Positions 15,817 through 25,025 are shown, counted from the stretch's first letter. The stretch is DNA of 58,570 bases from Methylobacter sp. (GCF_023227905.1 NZ_JALOCF010000023.1:1-58570); one strand, 5' to 3'. Notes: a model not told the origin generated them from the sequence alone. Translations and numbers: made by a program.

Positions 15817-16413
15817 ATGAAAGAGAACATTTCATTACCCGCATTAATCAATAGGATAGCCTGTAGTTGCCGCGTCCTGGTGTTATTCGGATTATTGGCT
15901 TTGCCGTCAGCCGTTTATGCGCACCGGGGAGCAAGCAATGAAATCGACGCCTGCAATATTCTGGTCGGTCATGAACGGGTCCACTTTACCGCCTACACAC
16001 CGACCTTTAATAACAAAGAGTATTGCCAGTCGATTCCGCACCTGGGTACCACTAACCTGGTATTCGATTATGGCGGTAAAGGCCTGCGCAATTTAACCGT
16101 CGAGTTTGAAGTCACCAAAGAACCTGAAGGAACCCGCGTTTTCTATCTGGAGCCGACAAAAATAAAATCCGGTACGGTAAACGGCACGGTCGATTTCAAT
16201 AAATTCGGTGCAGGCAATTATCTGATCCATGTCGCGATAGTGCATAAAGACAAAAGCATCGATAACCATATCCCGCTTTCGATAGGTCTTGAACCTGAGG
16301 CCTCGGATAATTTGCCGTTAAAAGCGCTGTTCATTGTGACACTTATCGCGGCAGCTATTTATTTTATGAAGCGCTTAGCTGACAAAGATGCACCGAGGCC
16401 ATCCGATGTTTAA
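15817..16413 (+). CDS. Exported membrane-anchored protein with predicted N-terminal histidine
   Basis: A 198-residue protein. The start at 15817 has AAGAGG 8 bases upstream. A signal peptide (about 1-35) ends PSAVYA, and cleavage there would leave HRGASNEIDAC, with histidine as residue 1. The middle is beta-rich (HFTAYTPTFNNKEYC; LRNLTVEFEVTKEPEG) with two cysteines that could form a disulfide. A C-terminal helix (LKALFIVTLIAAAIYFM) anchors it to the membrane. An exposed N-terminal histidine is used for copper by CopC and LPMO-type proteins, but this sequence is not one I recognise. The next gene overlaps its end, so they form an operon. Confidence 0.6.
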   Translation: MKENISLPALINRIACSCRVLVLFGLLALPSAVYAHRGASNEIDACNILVGHERVHFTAYTPTFNNKEYCQSIPHLGTTNLVFDYGGKGLRNLTVEFEVTKEPEGTRVFYLEPTKIKSGTVNGTVDFNKFGAGNYLIHVAIVHKDKSIDNHIPLSIGLEPEASDNLPLKALFIVTLIAAAIYFMKRLADKDAPRPSDV

Positions 16414-17290
16414 AGCCTACCAGGACAAATTAAAAGCCACTTCGGCTATCCGAAATAACCTTTTTAAGCTCCTGTTCTTGCTACCTATCTTGATAACGCT
16501 GATAGTCTTTTTCAGCGAAGATAATGACGAATATTCTCAAGTAGGTAGCGCGTCTTATGCCGGGCAAATCGAAAACCCGCAATGCGTTGCCGATACGCTT
16601 GCTGGAGAATCCGGCGCCGTCAATGGCGAGTCAACGCTTGAAGGCATCAAATACAATGTACGCACACCATTAAATTACGATGCCACGATCGCCCATCCGT
16701 TGCTGGTCGTGTTGTCTCCGGCAGGCTCAAACCGGGCAAAAACCGAAAAAACGACAGCGCTGACACTGAAAGCGACGAGCGCCGGATTTATCGTCGCTTA
16801 TGCCGATCATCCTGATTTATCGCCTACGTCCACCATCGAACTCGGCACTATTCCCGGCTTGATTGCCAAACAATGGTGTATTGATAAAGAACGAATTTTT
16901 CTTACCGGGCATTCTGACGGCGGTACTGCCGCGATGGCTTTGGCGTTTATGTCCGGCACCAAGCATATTCCCAAGGCGATTGCCCCTAGCGCCGCAGGAA
17001 TCGATTATCAGGATTTGCGAGATCACAAATGTCCCGATCCGGTTCCTGTGATGGTCATGCACAGCGTGAACGACCATTTGTTTCCGAAGTACGGTCAACA
17101 GACTTTCGGCTGGTGGGCGGCGTGCAATCAATGCGAGCCAATACCTGAAAAGATTGCCAATGGCTGCATGGCTTATTCCGGTTGCGCTAAAGGCGTAAAA
17201 ACCTGGTATTGCGAAGGAGACAAGCTTCATGCGCAGTGGCCGGATATTAATGATACGTTGCTGGATTTTTTGATTTCTACGAGCCATTAG
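16406..17290 (+). CDS. PHB-depolymerase/LpqC-like esterase, alpha/beta hydrolase
   Basis: A 294-residue protein starting at ATG 16406 inside the end of the previous gene (ATGTTTAA overlap). The N-terminus has a membrane or signal helix (LLFLLPILITLIVFF, about 22-36). The hydrolase core has an oxyanion region (PLLVVLSPAGSNRAK), the nucleophile elbow GHSDGG (IFLTGHSDGGTAAM), an acid region (VMVMHSVNDHLFP) and a likely catalytic histidine near the end (EGDKLHAQWPD). Several cysteine pairs in CNQCEP and GCMAYSGCAKG suggest disulfides in an exported protein. The family includes polyhydroxybutyrate depolymerases and feruloyl esterases; the substrate is unknown. Confidence 0.75.
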   Translation: MFKAYQDKLKATSAIRNNLFKLLFLLPILITLIVFFSEDNDEYSQVGSASYAGQIENPQCVADTLAGESGAVNGESTLEGIKYNVRTPLNYDATIAHPLLVVLSPAGSNRAKTEKTTALTLKATSAGFIVAYADHPDLSPTSTIELGTIPGLIAKQWCIDKERIFLTGHSDGGTAAMALAFMSGTKHIPKAIAPSAAGIDYQDLRDHKCPDPVPVMVMHSVNDHLFPKYGQQTFGWWAACNQCEPIPEKIANGCMAYSGCAKGVKTWYCEGDKLHAQWPDINDTLLDFLISTSH

Positions 17291-17470
17291 ACTCGCAGCT
17301 TATATAGCGATCGAATCGATAAATTGAGGACCGGTAACAAATCATGCTCACCACAAGCTGACAATCAATTAGCTATTAATACCGCTTAATTCAAAGCAGG
17401 ATAAAGTTGAAAAAACCAACAATAACCAATATCAACAATCCTGCCGGACAAGTTTGAGGTGCGCTCATTC

Positions 17471-17498
17471 GGGGCGGCTTAAAGGCCGCCCTTTTTTT
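17471..17498 (+). terminator. Rho-independent terminator
   Basis: GGGCGGC and GCCGCCC form a GC-rich stem around TTAAAG, followed by seven T residues. It lies 180 bases after the esterase gene. The stretch between shows no gene. Confidence 0.85.
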
Positions 17499-17530
17499 GT
17501 ACATCGGTTTTTACAAACAGCCCATTAACG

Positions 17531-17635
17531 TTAAAAGCCGGCCCACACGCCTTTTGTGCCGACCAATATCATTGTAATGAACTGAATCAATAAAAAAAGT
17601 AATCCGATCGCTATGAATAAATTTATGTTTTTCAT
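17531..17635 (-). CDS. 34-residue single-span membrane protein
   Basis: Too short for most gene finders but well formed: GGAG 8 bases before the ATG, then MKNINLFIAIGLLFLLIQFI and a second part TMILVGTKGVWAGF. Hydrophobic over most of its length, so it should be a single transmembrane peptide. It converges on the terminator at 17471-17498, whose stem would also work for this strand. No family recognised. The remaining stretch to 18017 shows nothing I can assign. Confidence 0.45.
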   Translation of the reverse strand: MKNINLFIAIGLLFLLIQFITMILVGTKGVWAGF

Positions 17636-18017
17636 AAAGACTCACTCCATTTAATACAAATATCCCGGCCACTGCTTCGCCAATCAGGAACAAAGTAAAT
17701 TATGATTAGCATCTGTGCCGTGTTCAGATAGCTTTTAAATACGTGGCACAATTTTAAAATTGGTTTTGTAGAAGATTTTAATTTTATGATCAATTTATCG
17801 ACTTTGAGAAATATCAACTTTCTATGAATCAATAGGTGCTAGCTATAGTTCTCTTGAGCATGAAAGGGGCCTGACGAAAGAAGGCCGCATTCTCAAGGCA
17901 GAACCATGAATTCAGGAATCCACGCAGTTTTTACTAGTTTATGTCACTATCGGGTTAATGCTGTTTGGGCATTGATAAAAGTTTTCCAAATCAATCAATG
18001 GTTATGAGGACACGATT

Positions 18018-18917
18018 ATGAACATATTAATTACCGGCGGTACCGGCTTTATTGGCAGTGCTTTGGTTAAAAACCTGGTCGAGCAAGGCCATGCGGTTAC
18101 GGTATTAAGCCGCAGCCCGGAGAAGGTCGCCAACATATGCGGCCCCAGCGTTAATGCATTGGGCAGTCTCACGCAACTTAAAGCTGAAGACAGCTATCAG
18201 GTCATCGTCAATCTGGCCGGCGCACCGATTATTGCCCCCCGCTGGAGCGAGGCCCGCAAGCAACTAATCAGGGATAGCCGTATCGGCCTGACCCATCACC
18301 TGATAACCTGCATCGGTCGCATGACGGTTAAGCCCGAACTGTTAATCAGCGGTTCCGCTATCGGCTATTACGGCGATCAGGGCGACACGGTGTTAACCGA
18401 GGAATCAACACCCTATGAAGATTTCTCCAGTCAGCTTTGCGCCGATTGGGAAGCCGCCGCAAAGCAAGCCGAACAATTCGGCGTCAGAGTCTGCCTGATC
18501 AGGACAGGTTTGGTTATAGCGGGCGGCGGCGGTTTTCTGCAACGGATGTTACCGCCGTTTCGCTTGGGACTGGGCGGGCGCTTGGGCGACGGACGACAAT
18601 GGATGTCCTGGGTGCATCGTAAGGACTGGCTCAATATTGCGCAGACCATGATGGCCGATTCGACAATGCGCGGTGCTTATAACGCAACCGCCCCGAACCC
18701 TGTCACCAACGCCGAATTCACCCGGATACTGGCGCAATGCCTGAATCGCCCCGCGCTGCTGCCGGTTCCTGCTTGCGTGTTGAAAAGTCTGCTCGGCGAA
18801 ATGTCGGAACTGGTGTTGGGCAGCCAGCGCGTGATGCCGGAGCGGCTGTTGGCGCAGGGGTTTAAGTTTCAATACGAGGATCTTGCCGCTGCATTGAATG
18901 AAGCGTTGTCTCATTAA
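18018..18917 (+). CDS. TIGR01777/YfcH-type NAD(P)-dependent epimerase
   Basis: A 299-residue SDR-fold protein. The Rossmann nucleotide-binding motif GGTGFIGS is at residues 7-14, NLAGAPI at about 68-74, and the family-specific GSAIGYYGDQGD at about 115-126 with the catalytic Tyr. The C-terminal DUF1731-like part (PVPACVLKSLLGEMSELVLG, QRVMPERLLAQGF) is typical of TIGR01777. A GAGGACACG ribosome-binding site precedes the ATG. The family is widespread and of unknown substrate; it is often near photolyase and lipocalin genes in gammaproteobacteria, as here. Confidence 0.88.
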   Translation: MNILITGGTGFIGSALVKNLVEQGHAVTVLSRSPEKVANICGPSVNALGSLTQLKAEDSYQVIVNLAGAPIIAPRWSEARKQLIRDSRIGLTHHLITCIGRMTVKPELLISGSAIGYYGDQGDTVLTEESTPYEDFSSQLCADWEAAAKQAEQFGVRVCLIRTGLVIAGGGGFLQRMLPPFRLGLGGRLGDGRQWMSWVHRKDWLNIAQTMMADSTMRGAYNATAPNPVTNAEFTRILAQCLNRPALLPVPACVLKSLLGEMSELVLGSQRVMPERLLAQGFKFQYEDLAAALNEALSH

Positions 18918-18963
18918 CGTTGAACGGCCAAAGCCAGTCTTGGACTCCATAAACTAATACCGG

Positions 18964-18985
18964 AGTTCAAAGCTGGCTTTGAACC
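18964..18985. repeat. REP-like palindrome overlapping the phrB stop
   Basis: AGTTCAAAGC-TG-GCTTTGAACCT, a variant of the palindrome at 13330. The last codons of photolyase (KVQSQL and stop) are read from this palindrome, so the repeat has remodelled the end of the protein. Confidence 0.5.
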
Positions 18986-20352
18986 TTATTCTTCGTGCCG
19001 GCGGCTTCCTTAAACCGGGTCTTGGTTAATTGGCTCTCACGGGCATGATCGACAACCGGCGCAGGATAATTGCATATACCATGTCTCTTATCCCATTGAT
19101 GAATGGTACGGGGCGGAAAGGCTTGCAGTTCAGGCAGCCAGCGATAAATGTACCGGCAATCCTGATCGAATTTAAGCTGTTGCAGCCAGGGATTGAAAAT
19201 CCTGAAATACGGCTGCGCATCGCAGCCTGTCGAGGCGGCCCATTGCCAGTTGCCGTTATTGACGCAGGGATCGTAATCGACCAGCTGCCGGGCAAAGTAG
19301 CGCTCGCCCCAACGCCAGTCGATATGCAGGTCTTTGACCAGAAATGAGGCCGTAATCATCCGTACCCGGTTATGCAGGTAACCGGTGGCTTTGAGCTCGC
19401 GCATCCCCGCATCCACTATCGGAAAGCCGGTTTTGCCATCGCACCAGGCCTGGAAATAATCGGGATTGTTATCCCATTGCAGGTTATCAAATTTCTCCAC
19501 AAAAGCCCGCCCGAAAACCTGCGGAAAATGATAGGCGATATGAGTAAAAAAATCGCGCCAGTATAGTTGCCGAATCAACGGATGTTCGCTGCCGAGCTGT
19601 TCGATAATGGCATAAAACACTTCCCGGACCGAACAAGTGCCGAACTTTAAATGCGCGGAAAGCTTGCTGGTCGCATCCAGCGCCGGAAAGTCGCGGGTGT
19701 TCCGGTAATCGGCATAGTCGCCTATCCGGTCCAGTATCGCCAGCGCCCGATTGCGGCCGCCTTTAATCACAGATTCCGCCAGCGGCGAGACCCACTGATC
19801 GGGGGTGAATTCGGAAGCCGCCGCCAAAAAATTCCACTTAACCAAAGCTTGCGGCAGAGCAACCGGGATTTGCCTTGCCTGGTTATAAAACGCCGTAAAC
19901 ACTTGATACGGTGTTTTGTTATTTTTCACGACTTGCTCCGGCTCATTAAGCAGAATGCCCGGAAGCGTATGCAGCGCGATGCCCAGCTGTTTGCACACAG
20001 CGGCCAGCTCGTCGTCGCGCCGCCGACTGAAAGGGGTGTAGTCGCGAGTGATGAATACGGCTTGTATCTGTTGTTGCTCATGTAGCCGCTTTACGACCTG
20101 CTCCGGCAGCGCATGATAAAGCGCCAGTTTGCCGCCTACCTCCTGTAACTGTTGCTGAAGGTCATCAATAGACTGCAACATGAACTGCAAGCCCGGCTTG
20201 CTTTGGTAAGGGTGCGGCTCGATCTGCCGGGGATCGAAAATAAAGCACGGAATGACCTGCATGGAAACCCGCAAGGCTTCAAGCAATGCGGTATTGTCAT
20301 GCAGACGCAGGTCGCGCCGGAAGATGAATAACGAAGTCGAGTAACAGGCCAT
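18967..20352 (-). CDS. phrB: Deoxyribodipyrimidine photolyase
   Basis: A 461-residue CPD photolyase, which uses FADH- and blue light to split pyrimidine dimers. The N-terminal antenna domain (LFIFRRDLRLHDNTAL; FITRDYTPFSRRRD) is followed by the FAD-binding helical domain with LSAHLKFGTCSVREV, the conserved QLYWRDFF, FPIVDAGMREL, TGYLHNRVRM and GNWQWAAS. The length is normal. It follows a DUF1499 gene by 14 bases on the same strand. The C-terminal tail is encoded by a REP-like palindrome. Confidence 0.96.
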   Translation of the reverse strand: MACYSTSLFIFRRDLRLHDNTALLEALRVSMQVIPCFIFDPRQIEPHPYQSKPGLQFMLQSIDDLQQQLQEVGGKLALYHALPEQVVKRLHEQQQIQAVFITRDYTPFSRRRDDELAAVCKQLGIALHTLPGILLNEPEQVVKNNKTPYQVFTAFYNQARQIPVALPQALVKWNFLAAASEFTPDQWVSPLAESVIKGGRNRALAILDRIGDYADYRNTRDFPALDATSKLSAHLKFGTCSVREVFYAIIEQLGSEHPLIRQLYWRDFFTHIAYHFPQVFGRAFVEKFDNLQWDNNPDYFQAWCDGKTGFPIVDAGMRELKATGYLHNRVRMITASFLVKDLHIDWRWGERYFARQLVDYDPCVNNGNWQWAASTGCDAQPYFRIFNPWLQQLKFDQDCRYIYRWLPELQAFPPRTIHQWDKRHGICNYPAPVVDHARESQLTKTRFKEAAGTKNKVQSQL

Positions 20353-20366
20353 CGCAGATTACGGCG

Positions 20367-20795
20367 TCATTCAATCACATGCGCCTGTTGCAGCTTTGAA
20401 CGGAGCGTTTCCATGCGCTTGCGGTTAACCCCGAAATCGCCGTAACCGGTGCGCGAGGCGGAACGGATATGAATCATCCTGGCATCGGCGTCCAGTATCG
20501 CGTCTATATCGTCGACAAAGCGAAACACCAGGCTGGTTGCCTCGGCATGAAGCGTATCGCCGGTTACGTTGGTGATGACGGTGCGGCTCTGGCCGACCAA
20601 GGCTTTTTTCAGCGCCGCCCAAGCCTCATCAACATTGCCTATGATTTTAAACGGCGCAATAAAATGGTCGGCGTCTTTCGCCTGGCTGGAAACGCAATTG
20701 GGGCTGCCCGGACAAGGCGGTAATTGTTTTTCTGATGCTTGGGTTGCTGTGCTTAATGTCATAACGATAATGTAAAAAATGGTTTTAAATTGCAT
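20367..20795 (-). CDS. DUF1499 exported protein
   Basis: A 142-residue protein. I chose ATG 20795 because AAGGA lies 8 bases upstream; earlier in-frame starts lack a site. A signal peptide (MQFKTIFYIIVMTLSTATQA) precedes the mature DUF1499 domain: CPGSPNCVSSQ (about 28-38) and the late IHIRSASRTGYGDFGVNRKR. The two cysteines in the CPGSPNC motif are characteristic. The function of DUF1499 is unknown. It is probably cotranscribed with phrB, as happens in other gammaproteobacteria. Confidence 0.85.
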   Translation of the reverse strand: MQFKTIFYIIVMTLSTATQASEKQLPPCPGSPNCVSSQAKDADHFIAPFKIIGNVDEAWAALKKALVGQSRTVITNVTGDTLHAEATSLVFRFVDDIDAILDADARMIHIRSASRTGYGDFGVNRKRMETLRSKLQQAHVIE

Positions 20796-20964
20796 CAGTG
20801 TCATCCTTAAAAACTTATAGTATTGGATATTTCTGATGATTGCCTCTCGAATCCTGGACGCCAAGGGCTACAAAGACGGAAAAGTTCAGAGCGAAGCCAT
20901 CCCATGCCACAGATATGGCCGGCATTATTGTCAAAATAGCACACTGTATTAATGCATCCCAAGG

Positions 20965-21045
20965 TCAGATCTTGTACCTTAGCAACACCAATATCAAAAC
21001 AGTGCCCCACATATTAATCAACAATTCAGATATATGATATTCCAT
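20965..21045 (-). CDS. 26-residue hydrophobic peptide
   Basis: AAGGAG lies 5 bases before ATG 21045, an excellent initiation site. The peptide reads MEYHISELLINMWGTVLILV then LLRYKI and would be a short membrane peptide. It is upstream of the DUF1499 gene. No family recognised. Confidence 0.35.
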   Translation of the reverse strand: MEYHISELLINMWGTVLILVLLRYKI

Positions 21046-21632
21046 GATCACTCCTTGGCTCATTAGCCTGAGTAAATTTCATTGGAAAGCGAAAATACGG
21101 CGATCTGCGGATTCATGTTAAAACCGGTAATAAAAATATACCCGGGGAACAGCAAGAAAACCGCCACAACCGTGTATTTGCAAATAACACCCGACCGGTT
21201 GACGCGTCTATGCAAGTAATTAGCAGAAAATTTAAACCATAGCCGTTACAGCGAAATGGAACCGCGACAACATCCATTAACCGTTCAGTAAGTCCATAGT
21301 TTGAAAAGCAGGGAACACGAACAACTGCTCCCGCATGCGCCCCCTCTCCATCCCTGGGGGTGCCTTACTACCTACGTCCTTGTAGGTATCCCTTTGGAGA
21401 AGGAGCAACCCTATTTAGCAGACACCCCGCTTGTAGAATAGGGGGTTCAATTCCTTCGATCAATAAGTGCCATTACCTAGCGTTTTAGCTATAAGTGACT
21501 GAACCCTCTGGCTTTTGGTCATAAATCTACGCGAATGATTAAGCCTTCATGCAGGGACGGCCAAAAATCGATTGAAAAATCCTCCAAAGGCTATAGACTC
21601 GGGCCATCACTCATTCAGCACTCGTCAGCCTT
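21046..21632. other. Intergenic stretch without a recognised gene
   Basis: I see no convincing reading frame. A hairpin ACCTAC-gtcctt-GTAGGT lies at 21370-21387 within a run that looks like a degenerate dispersed repeat (ccctctccatccctggggg ... ggagaaggagcaaccc). Promoters for the divergent genes should be here but I cannot single one out. Confidence 0.4.
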
Positions 21633-22565
21633 ATGAAAAAGATTCCTGTCGGCATCAGCAGTTGTTTATTGGGCCAGAATGTCCGCTTTGACGGAGGGCA
21701 CAAACTTGACCCTTACATTACTGGCACCCTGAGCGAATACTTTGAGTTTCACCCTTTTTGCCCGGAAGTAGAAATTGGCCTGGGCACGCCTCGGCCAGCC
21801 ATTCACTTGGTAAGAATTGACAATGCAATTCACTGTGTCGGCATTAAAGACCCTGAACTGGATGTAACCGAACGCTTGCACAACCGGGCTACGCATCAAA
21901 AAGATTTGCACGCCGACTTGTGCGGCTACATTTTGAAAAAGGATTCGCCCAGTTGCGGCATGGAGAGGGTAAAGGTTTATGCTGGAGGCCAACCGCATAA
22001 GGACGGAGTCGGCATTTATGCGCAGGAAATGATGCGCAATAGTCCGCTGTTGCCGGTAGAGGAAGAAGGTAGGCTTGGCGATCCCGGACTGCGCGAGAAC
22101 TTTATCCAGCGCGTTTACGTTCTCTACCGCTGGAAATTAATGCTGGCAGACGGACTGACTATAAGCAGCCTGACGCATTTTCATGCCCGCCATAAGCTCA
22201 TTATCATGAGCCATGACGATTACCGCGACCTGGGCCAGTTATTGGCGGGACTCAACAAAGCCAACCTTGCGCCTGTTGCAGAACAATACATTTCGCAGCT
22301 GATGACCACCCTTAAAAAGATCGCCACCCGCAAAAATCACGTCAACGTCTTGCAGCATATTCAAGGCTACCTAAAAAAGGCTTTAAGCGCCGACGATAAA
22401 GCCGAACTTTGCGAAGTAATTGAACAATACCGCAATGGTTACGTGCCACTGATAGTGCCTTTAACCCTGCTCAAACACCATTTTCGTAAAGCGCCCGATC
22501 CCTACATCGAAGAGTCCTATTACATGTCGCCTTATCCGCAAGAACTGCAACTCCTTAACCAATAA
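21633..22565 (+). CDS. DUF523-DUF1722 protein (YbgA/TudS-like)
   Basis: A 310-residue fusion. The N-terminal DUF523 domain has three conserved cysteine motifs, GISSCLLGQNVRFDGGHK (about 7-24), PFCPEVEIG (about 41-49) and KKDSPSCGMERVK, matching the Fe-S cluster cysteines of the thiouracil desulfidase TudS family. The C-terminal DUF1722 domain (YBGA type) has LADGLTISSLTHFHARHKLI and ends ESYYMSPYPQELQLLNQ. In Escherichia coli the ybgA gene neighbours phrB, and here photolyase is about 1.3 kb away. The physiological substrate is uncertain. Confidence 0.85.
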   Translation: MKKIPVGISSCLLGQNVRFDGGHKLDPYITGTLSEYFEFHPFCPEVEIGLGTPRPAIHLVRIDNAIHCVGIKDPELDVTERLHNRATHQKDLHADLCGYILKKDSPSCGMERVKVYAGGQPHKDGVGIYAQEMMRNSPLLPVEEEGRLGDPGLRENFIQRVYVLYRWKLMLADGLTISSLTHFHARHKLIIMSHDDYRDLGQLLAGLNKANLAPVAEQYISQLMTTLKKIATRKNHVNVLQHIQGYLKKALSADDKAELCEVIEQYRNGYVPLIVPLTLLKHHFRKAPDPYIEESYYMSPYPQELQLLNQ

Positions 22566-22570
22566 TAAAC

Positions 22571-23410
22571 ATGGCAAAAATTCTGATTGTCGGCTGCGGC
22601 GCGATAGGCTCTGAGCTTGCCGAAGTTTTAGCGGCCCAAGGCCATGAAGTCACCGGGCTAAAGCGCAAGCCGCCGTTATCTGCGTCCGGCCCTATCCGCT
22701 ATGTCGCCGCCGATATCAGCTCATCCTCCGACCTGGCAGGTTTGGACGGCGATTTCAGCCAGGCTTTTTTTATTGTTTCGCCTGACGGGCGGGATGAACA
22801 AAGCTACCGCGCCGTTTACGAAACCGGCTTGGACAATCTGCTCGTAAGGTTTGCGCAAACCCCTTGGCTGATGGTCTCATCCACCAGCGTTTACGGGCAA
22901 TCCCAAGGCGAATGGGTGGATGAAGACTCAGTTGCCGAGCCTGCCAATATCACCAGCCAATTGATCAGGCAAGCCGAACAAAAATTGCTGGCTTTAAATC
23001 CGGCTAATATTGTGGTGCGTTTTTCCGGCATTTACGGACCGGGGCGGGAATCTCTGTTAAGACAGGCGACGCAAGCACCAGCCATACAGCAAACTCCGCC
23101 TTATTTTACCAACCGGATACATCAGCGAGATTGCATCGGCGTTTTGGCTTTTTTGCTGGAACAGCGCCTGGCCGGTAAAGCGTTAGCTCAATGTTATTTA
23201 GCCAGTGACGATGATCCGGCGCCGATGTGGGACGTAATGACCTGGCTGGCAGATCGTCTGCATTGCCCTCCACCCAGTGTTAAGAAAGTCGATGCCGATA
23301 TCGGAATGAACAAGCGTTGCAGTAATGCCAGGTTAAAGGCGTTGGGTTATCGGTTCCAATATCCGAGCTATCGGGACGGCTATTCGGAGTTAATCAGCGC
23401 CCAAAGATGA
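22571..23410 (+). CDS. NAD-dependent epimerase/dehydratase family protein (YeeZ-like)
   Basis: A 279-residue SDR-fold protein beginning 5 bases after the DUF523 gene, so it is in the same operon. A Rossmann motif GCGAIGSELA is at residues 8-17. SSTSVYGQSQGEWVDE (about 103-118) gives the catalytic Ser and Tyr region, followed by RFSGIYGPGRES. The short C-terminal domain is typical of YeeZ-like proteins. No specific substrate can be named. The 164-base gap that follows contains a REP palindrome. Confidence 0.8.
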   Translation: MAKILIVGCGAIGSELAEVLAAQGHEVTGLKRKPPLSASGPIRYVAADISSSSDLAGLDGDFSQAFFIVSPDGRDEQSYRAVYETGLDNLLVRFAQTPWLMVSSTSVYGQSQGEWVDEDSVAEPANITSQLIRQAEQKLLALNPANIVVRFSGIYGPGRESLLRQATQAPAIQQTPPYFTNRIHQRDCIGVLAFLLEQRLAGKALAQCYLASDDDPAPMWDVMTWLADRLHCPPPSVKKVDADIGMNKRCSNARLKALGYRFQYPSYRDGYSELISAQR

Positions 23411-23498
23411 TTTTACCCGTTCCCACGCGCTACACTCATCGTAATATACATCTTCCGTTGGCACCCAAATCAACTTTTAACGCTTTTTTAAGGCTCCC

Positions 23499-23540
23499 GG
23501 AGTGCAGGCTTCGCCTGCAAGGCAAGCAGAGCTTGCACTC
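23499..23540. repeat. REP palindrome
   Basis: ggagtgcaggcttcgcctgc followed by aaggcaagcagagcttgcactc. The ends match the copies beside the RAYT gene at 50540-51073. Confidence 0.7.
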
Positions 23541-23574
23541 TTCACTTTGCACCGGGTAAGCTGCGGCCCATCCT

Positions 23575-24669
23575 TCATCCACCCGCATACTTAGGATAAT
23601 CGGTGTAACCCTTTTCATCGCCGCCGTAAAAAGTCGCATGATCCGGCTTATTTAGCGGCAGGTTTTTAGCGAAACGATCCGGCAAATCCGGATTGGCGAT
23701 AAACAGCTTGCCGAACGCCACCATGTCGGCATGGCTCTGTTCAATAGCCCTGTTGCCGGTTTCCAGGTCATAGCCGTTGTTAGCCATATAAAGCCCTGAA
23801 AAGCAGTTTCTTAATGCCACGTAATCCACCTCCCGCTTACCGGTCATCATGTCGCCTTCCAGCACATGCAAATAGGCCAACGGGTAGTCGGATAATTTTT
23901 TGGCGACGGCATTAAAAGTCTGTTGCGGCTGACTGTCTTTGATATCGTTAAAACTGTTTTCCGGCGACACGCGCACACCGACACGATGGCTTCCCCAGAC
24001 CTCGATGCATTTTTCAATCACTTCAACCAACAAGCGCATCCGATTGGCAATGTCGCCGCCGTAGCTGTCTTCGCGGCGATTGGTGCCGTCTCTTAAAAAC
24101 TGATCCAGCAGATAACCGTTGGCGGCATGAAGCTCCACGCCATCGAAACCGGCCTTTTTGGCGTTTTGTGCAGCCGTTGTATATTCGTCAACTATACCCG
24201 GCAGTTCATCCAGAGTTAGCGCATGCGGCGTTTCAAAATCCAGCAAACCTTGATAGGTCATGGCTTGGCCCGCGGCTTTCAGTGCCGATGGCGCAACCGG
24301 CAAAATATGACGGGGCTGCAACGATGAATGGGAGATTCTGCCGGTGTGCCAAAGTTGGATAAAAACCCGGCCGCCTTCCTTATGGACGGCATGGGTAATG
24401 CGCTTCCAGCCTTCAATTTGCAAGTTGGAATGAATGCCTGGAGTTCCGGGATAGCCGACGCCGCTAGCCGATATTTGGCTGCCTTCGCTGACAATCAAAC
24501 CGGCCCCGGCCCGTTGCCGGTAATATTCGATATTCATGTCCTGAGGCACATTGCCGTCACCCGCCCTGTTGCGCGTTAACGGTGCCATGATTATCCGGTT
24601 GGCTAAGGTCATATCCCCTAACGCTATCGGCGAAAACAGATTGTTTTTATTACTTGTTGCTGGTGCCAT
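23575..24669 (-). CDS. nemA: Old Yellow Enzyme family alkene reductase (NemA-like)
   Basis: A 364-residue FMN-dependent ene-reductase. ATG 24669 has GGAGGTCATC upstream; a TTG at 24681 is in frame but less likely. Motifs: LANRIIMAPLTRNRA (about 22-36), FIQLWHTGRISH (about 102-113), FDGVELHAANGYLLDQFLRD with the His-Asn pair (about 178-197), NRREDSYGGDIANR, then FGKLFIANPDLP near the end that contacts the FMN phosphate. OYE enzymes reduce activated alkenes, nitro compounds and other electrophiles with NADPH. It lies beside the ars operon but faces a 356-base gap, so co-regulation is not shown. Confidence 0.92.
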   Translation of the reverse strand: MAPATSNKNNLFSPIALGDMTLANRIIMAPLTRNRAGDGNVPQDMNIEYYRQRAGAGLIVSEGSQISASGVGYPGTPGIHSNLQIEGWKRITHAVHKEGGRVFIQLWHTGRISHSSLQPRHILPVAPSALKAAGQAMTYQGLLDFETPHALTLDELPGIVDEYTTAAQNAKKAGFDGVELHAANGYLLDQFLRDGTNRREDSYGGDIANRMRLLVEVIEKCIEVWGSHRVGVRVSPENSFNDIKDSQPQQTFNAVAKKLSDYPLAYLHVLEGDMMTGKREVDYVALRNCFSGLYMANNGYDLETGNRAIEQSHADMVAFGKLFIANPDLPDRFAKNLPLNKPDHATFYGGDEKGYTDYPKYAGG

Positions 24670-25025
24670 GATGACCTCCAATTTGAATAGTTCACTAAGC
24701 GTATCTTTTAAAACTCGACGGCAAAACGCTGTAGCCTCTCAATAAAAGCCCGCCACAATCGGGTTTGCGGTTTTTGATGATAGCCCGGCTCAACATTCAT
24801 GCCTAAGTCGAACGCTTTCAATCGCCAAAATCAGGCGCGGATGTATTTACACCCGCCGGTTACAGGTAATTATTTTGCGGTGAATGAGTAACGGCCCTGG
24901 CAAACTGATTTGGATGTTAGCGTACCCGGCAATGCGACACAATAGCCATGGTCGAGGTTATTGTGCGCGCTAAGGGTGCCAGCTAAATTGCCGTTACAGC
25001 TTGAAAAAAGCTAGACTCGGGCATT
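24670..25025. other. Intergenic stretch without a recognised gene
   Basis: No convincing coding frame, RNA gene or strong terminator seen. It separates the end of arsA from the start of the alkene reductase gene, both on the minus strand. An efflux pump gene, which would normally follow arsA, is not here. Confidence 0.5.
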
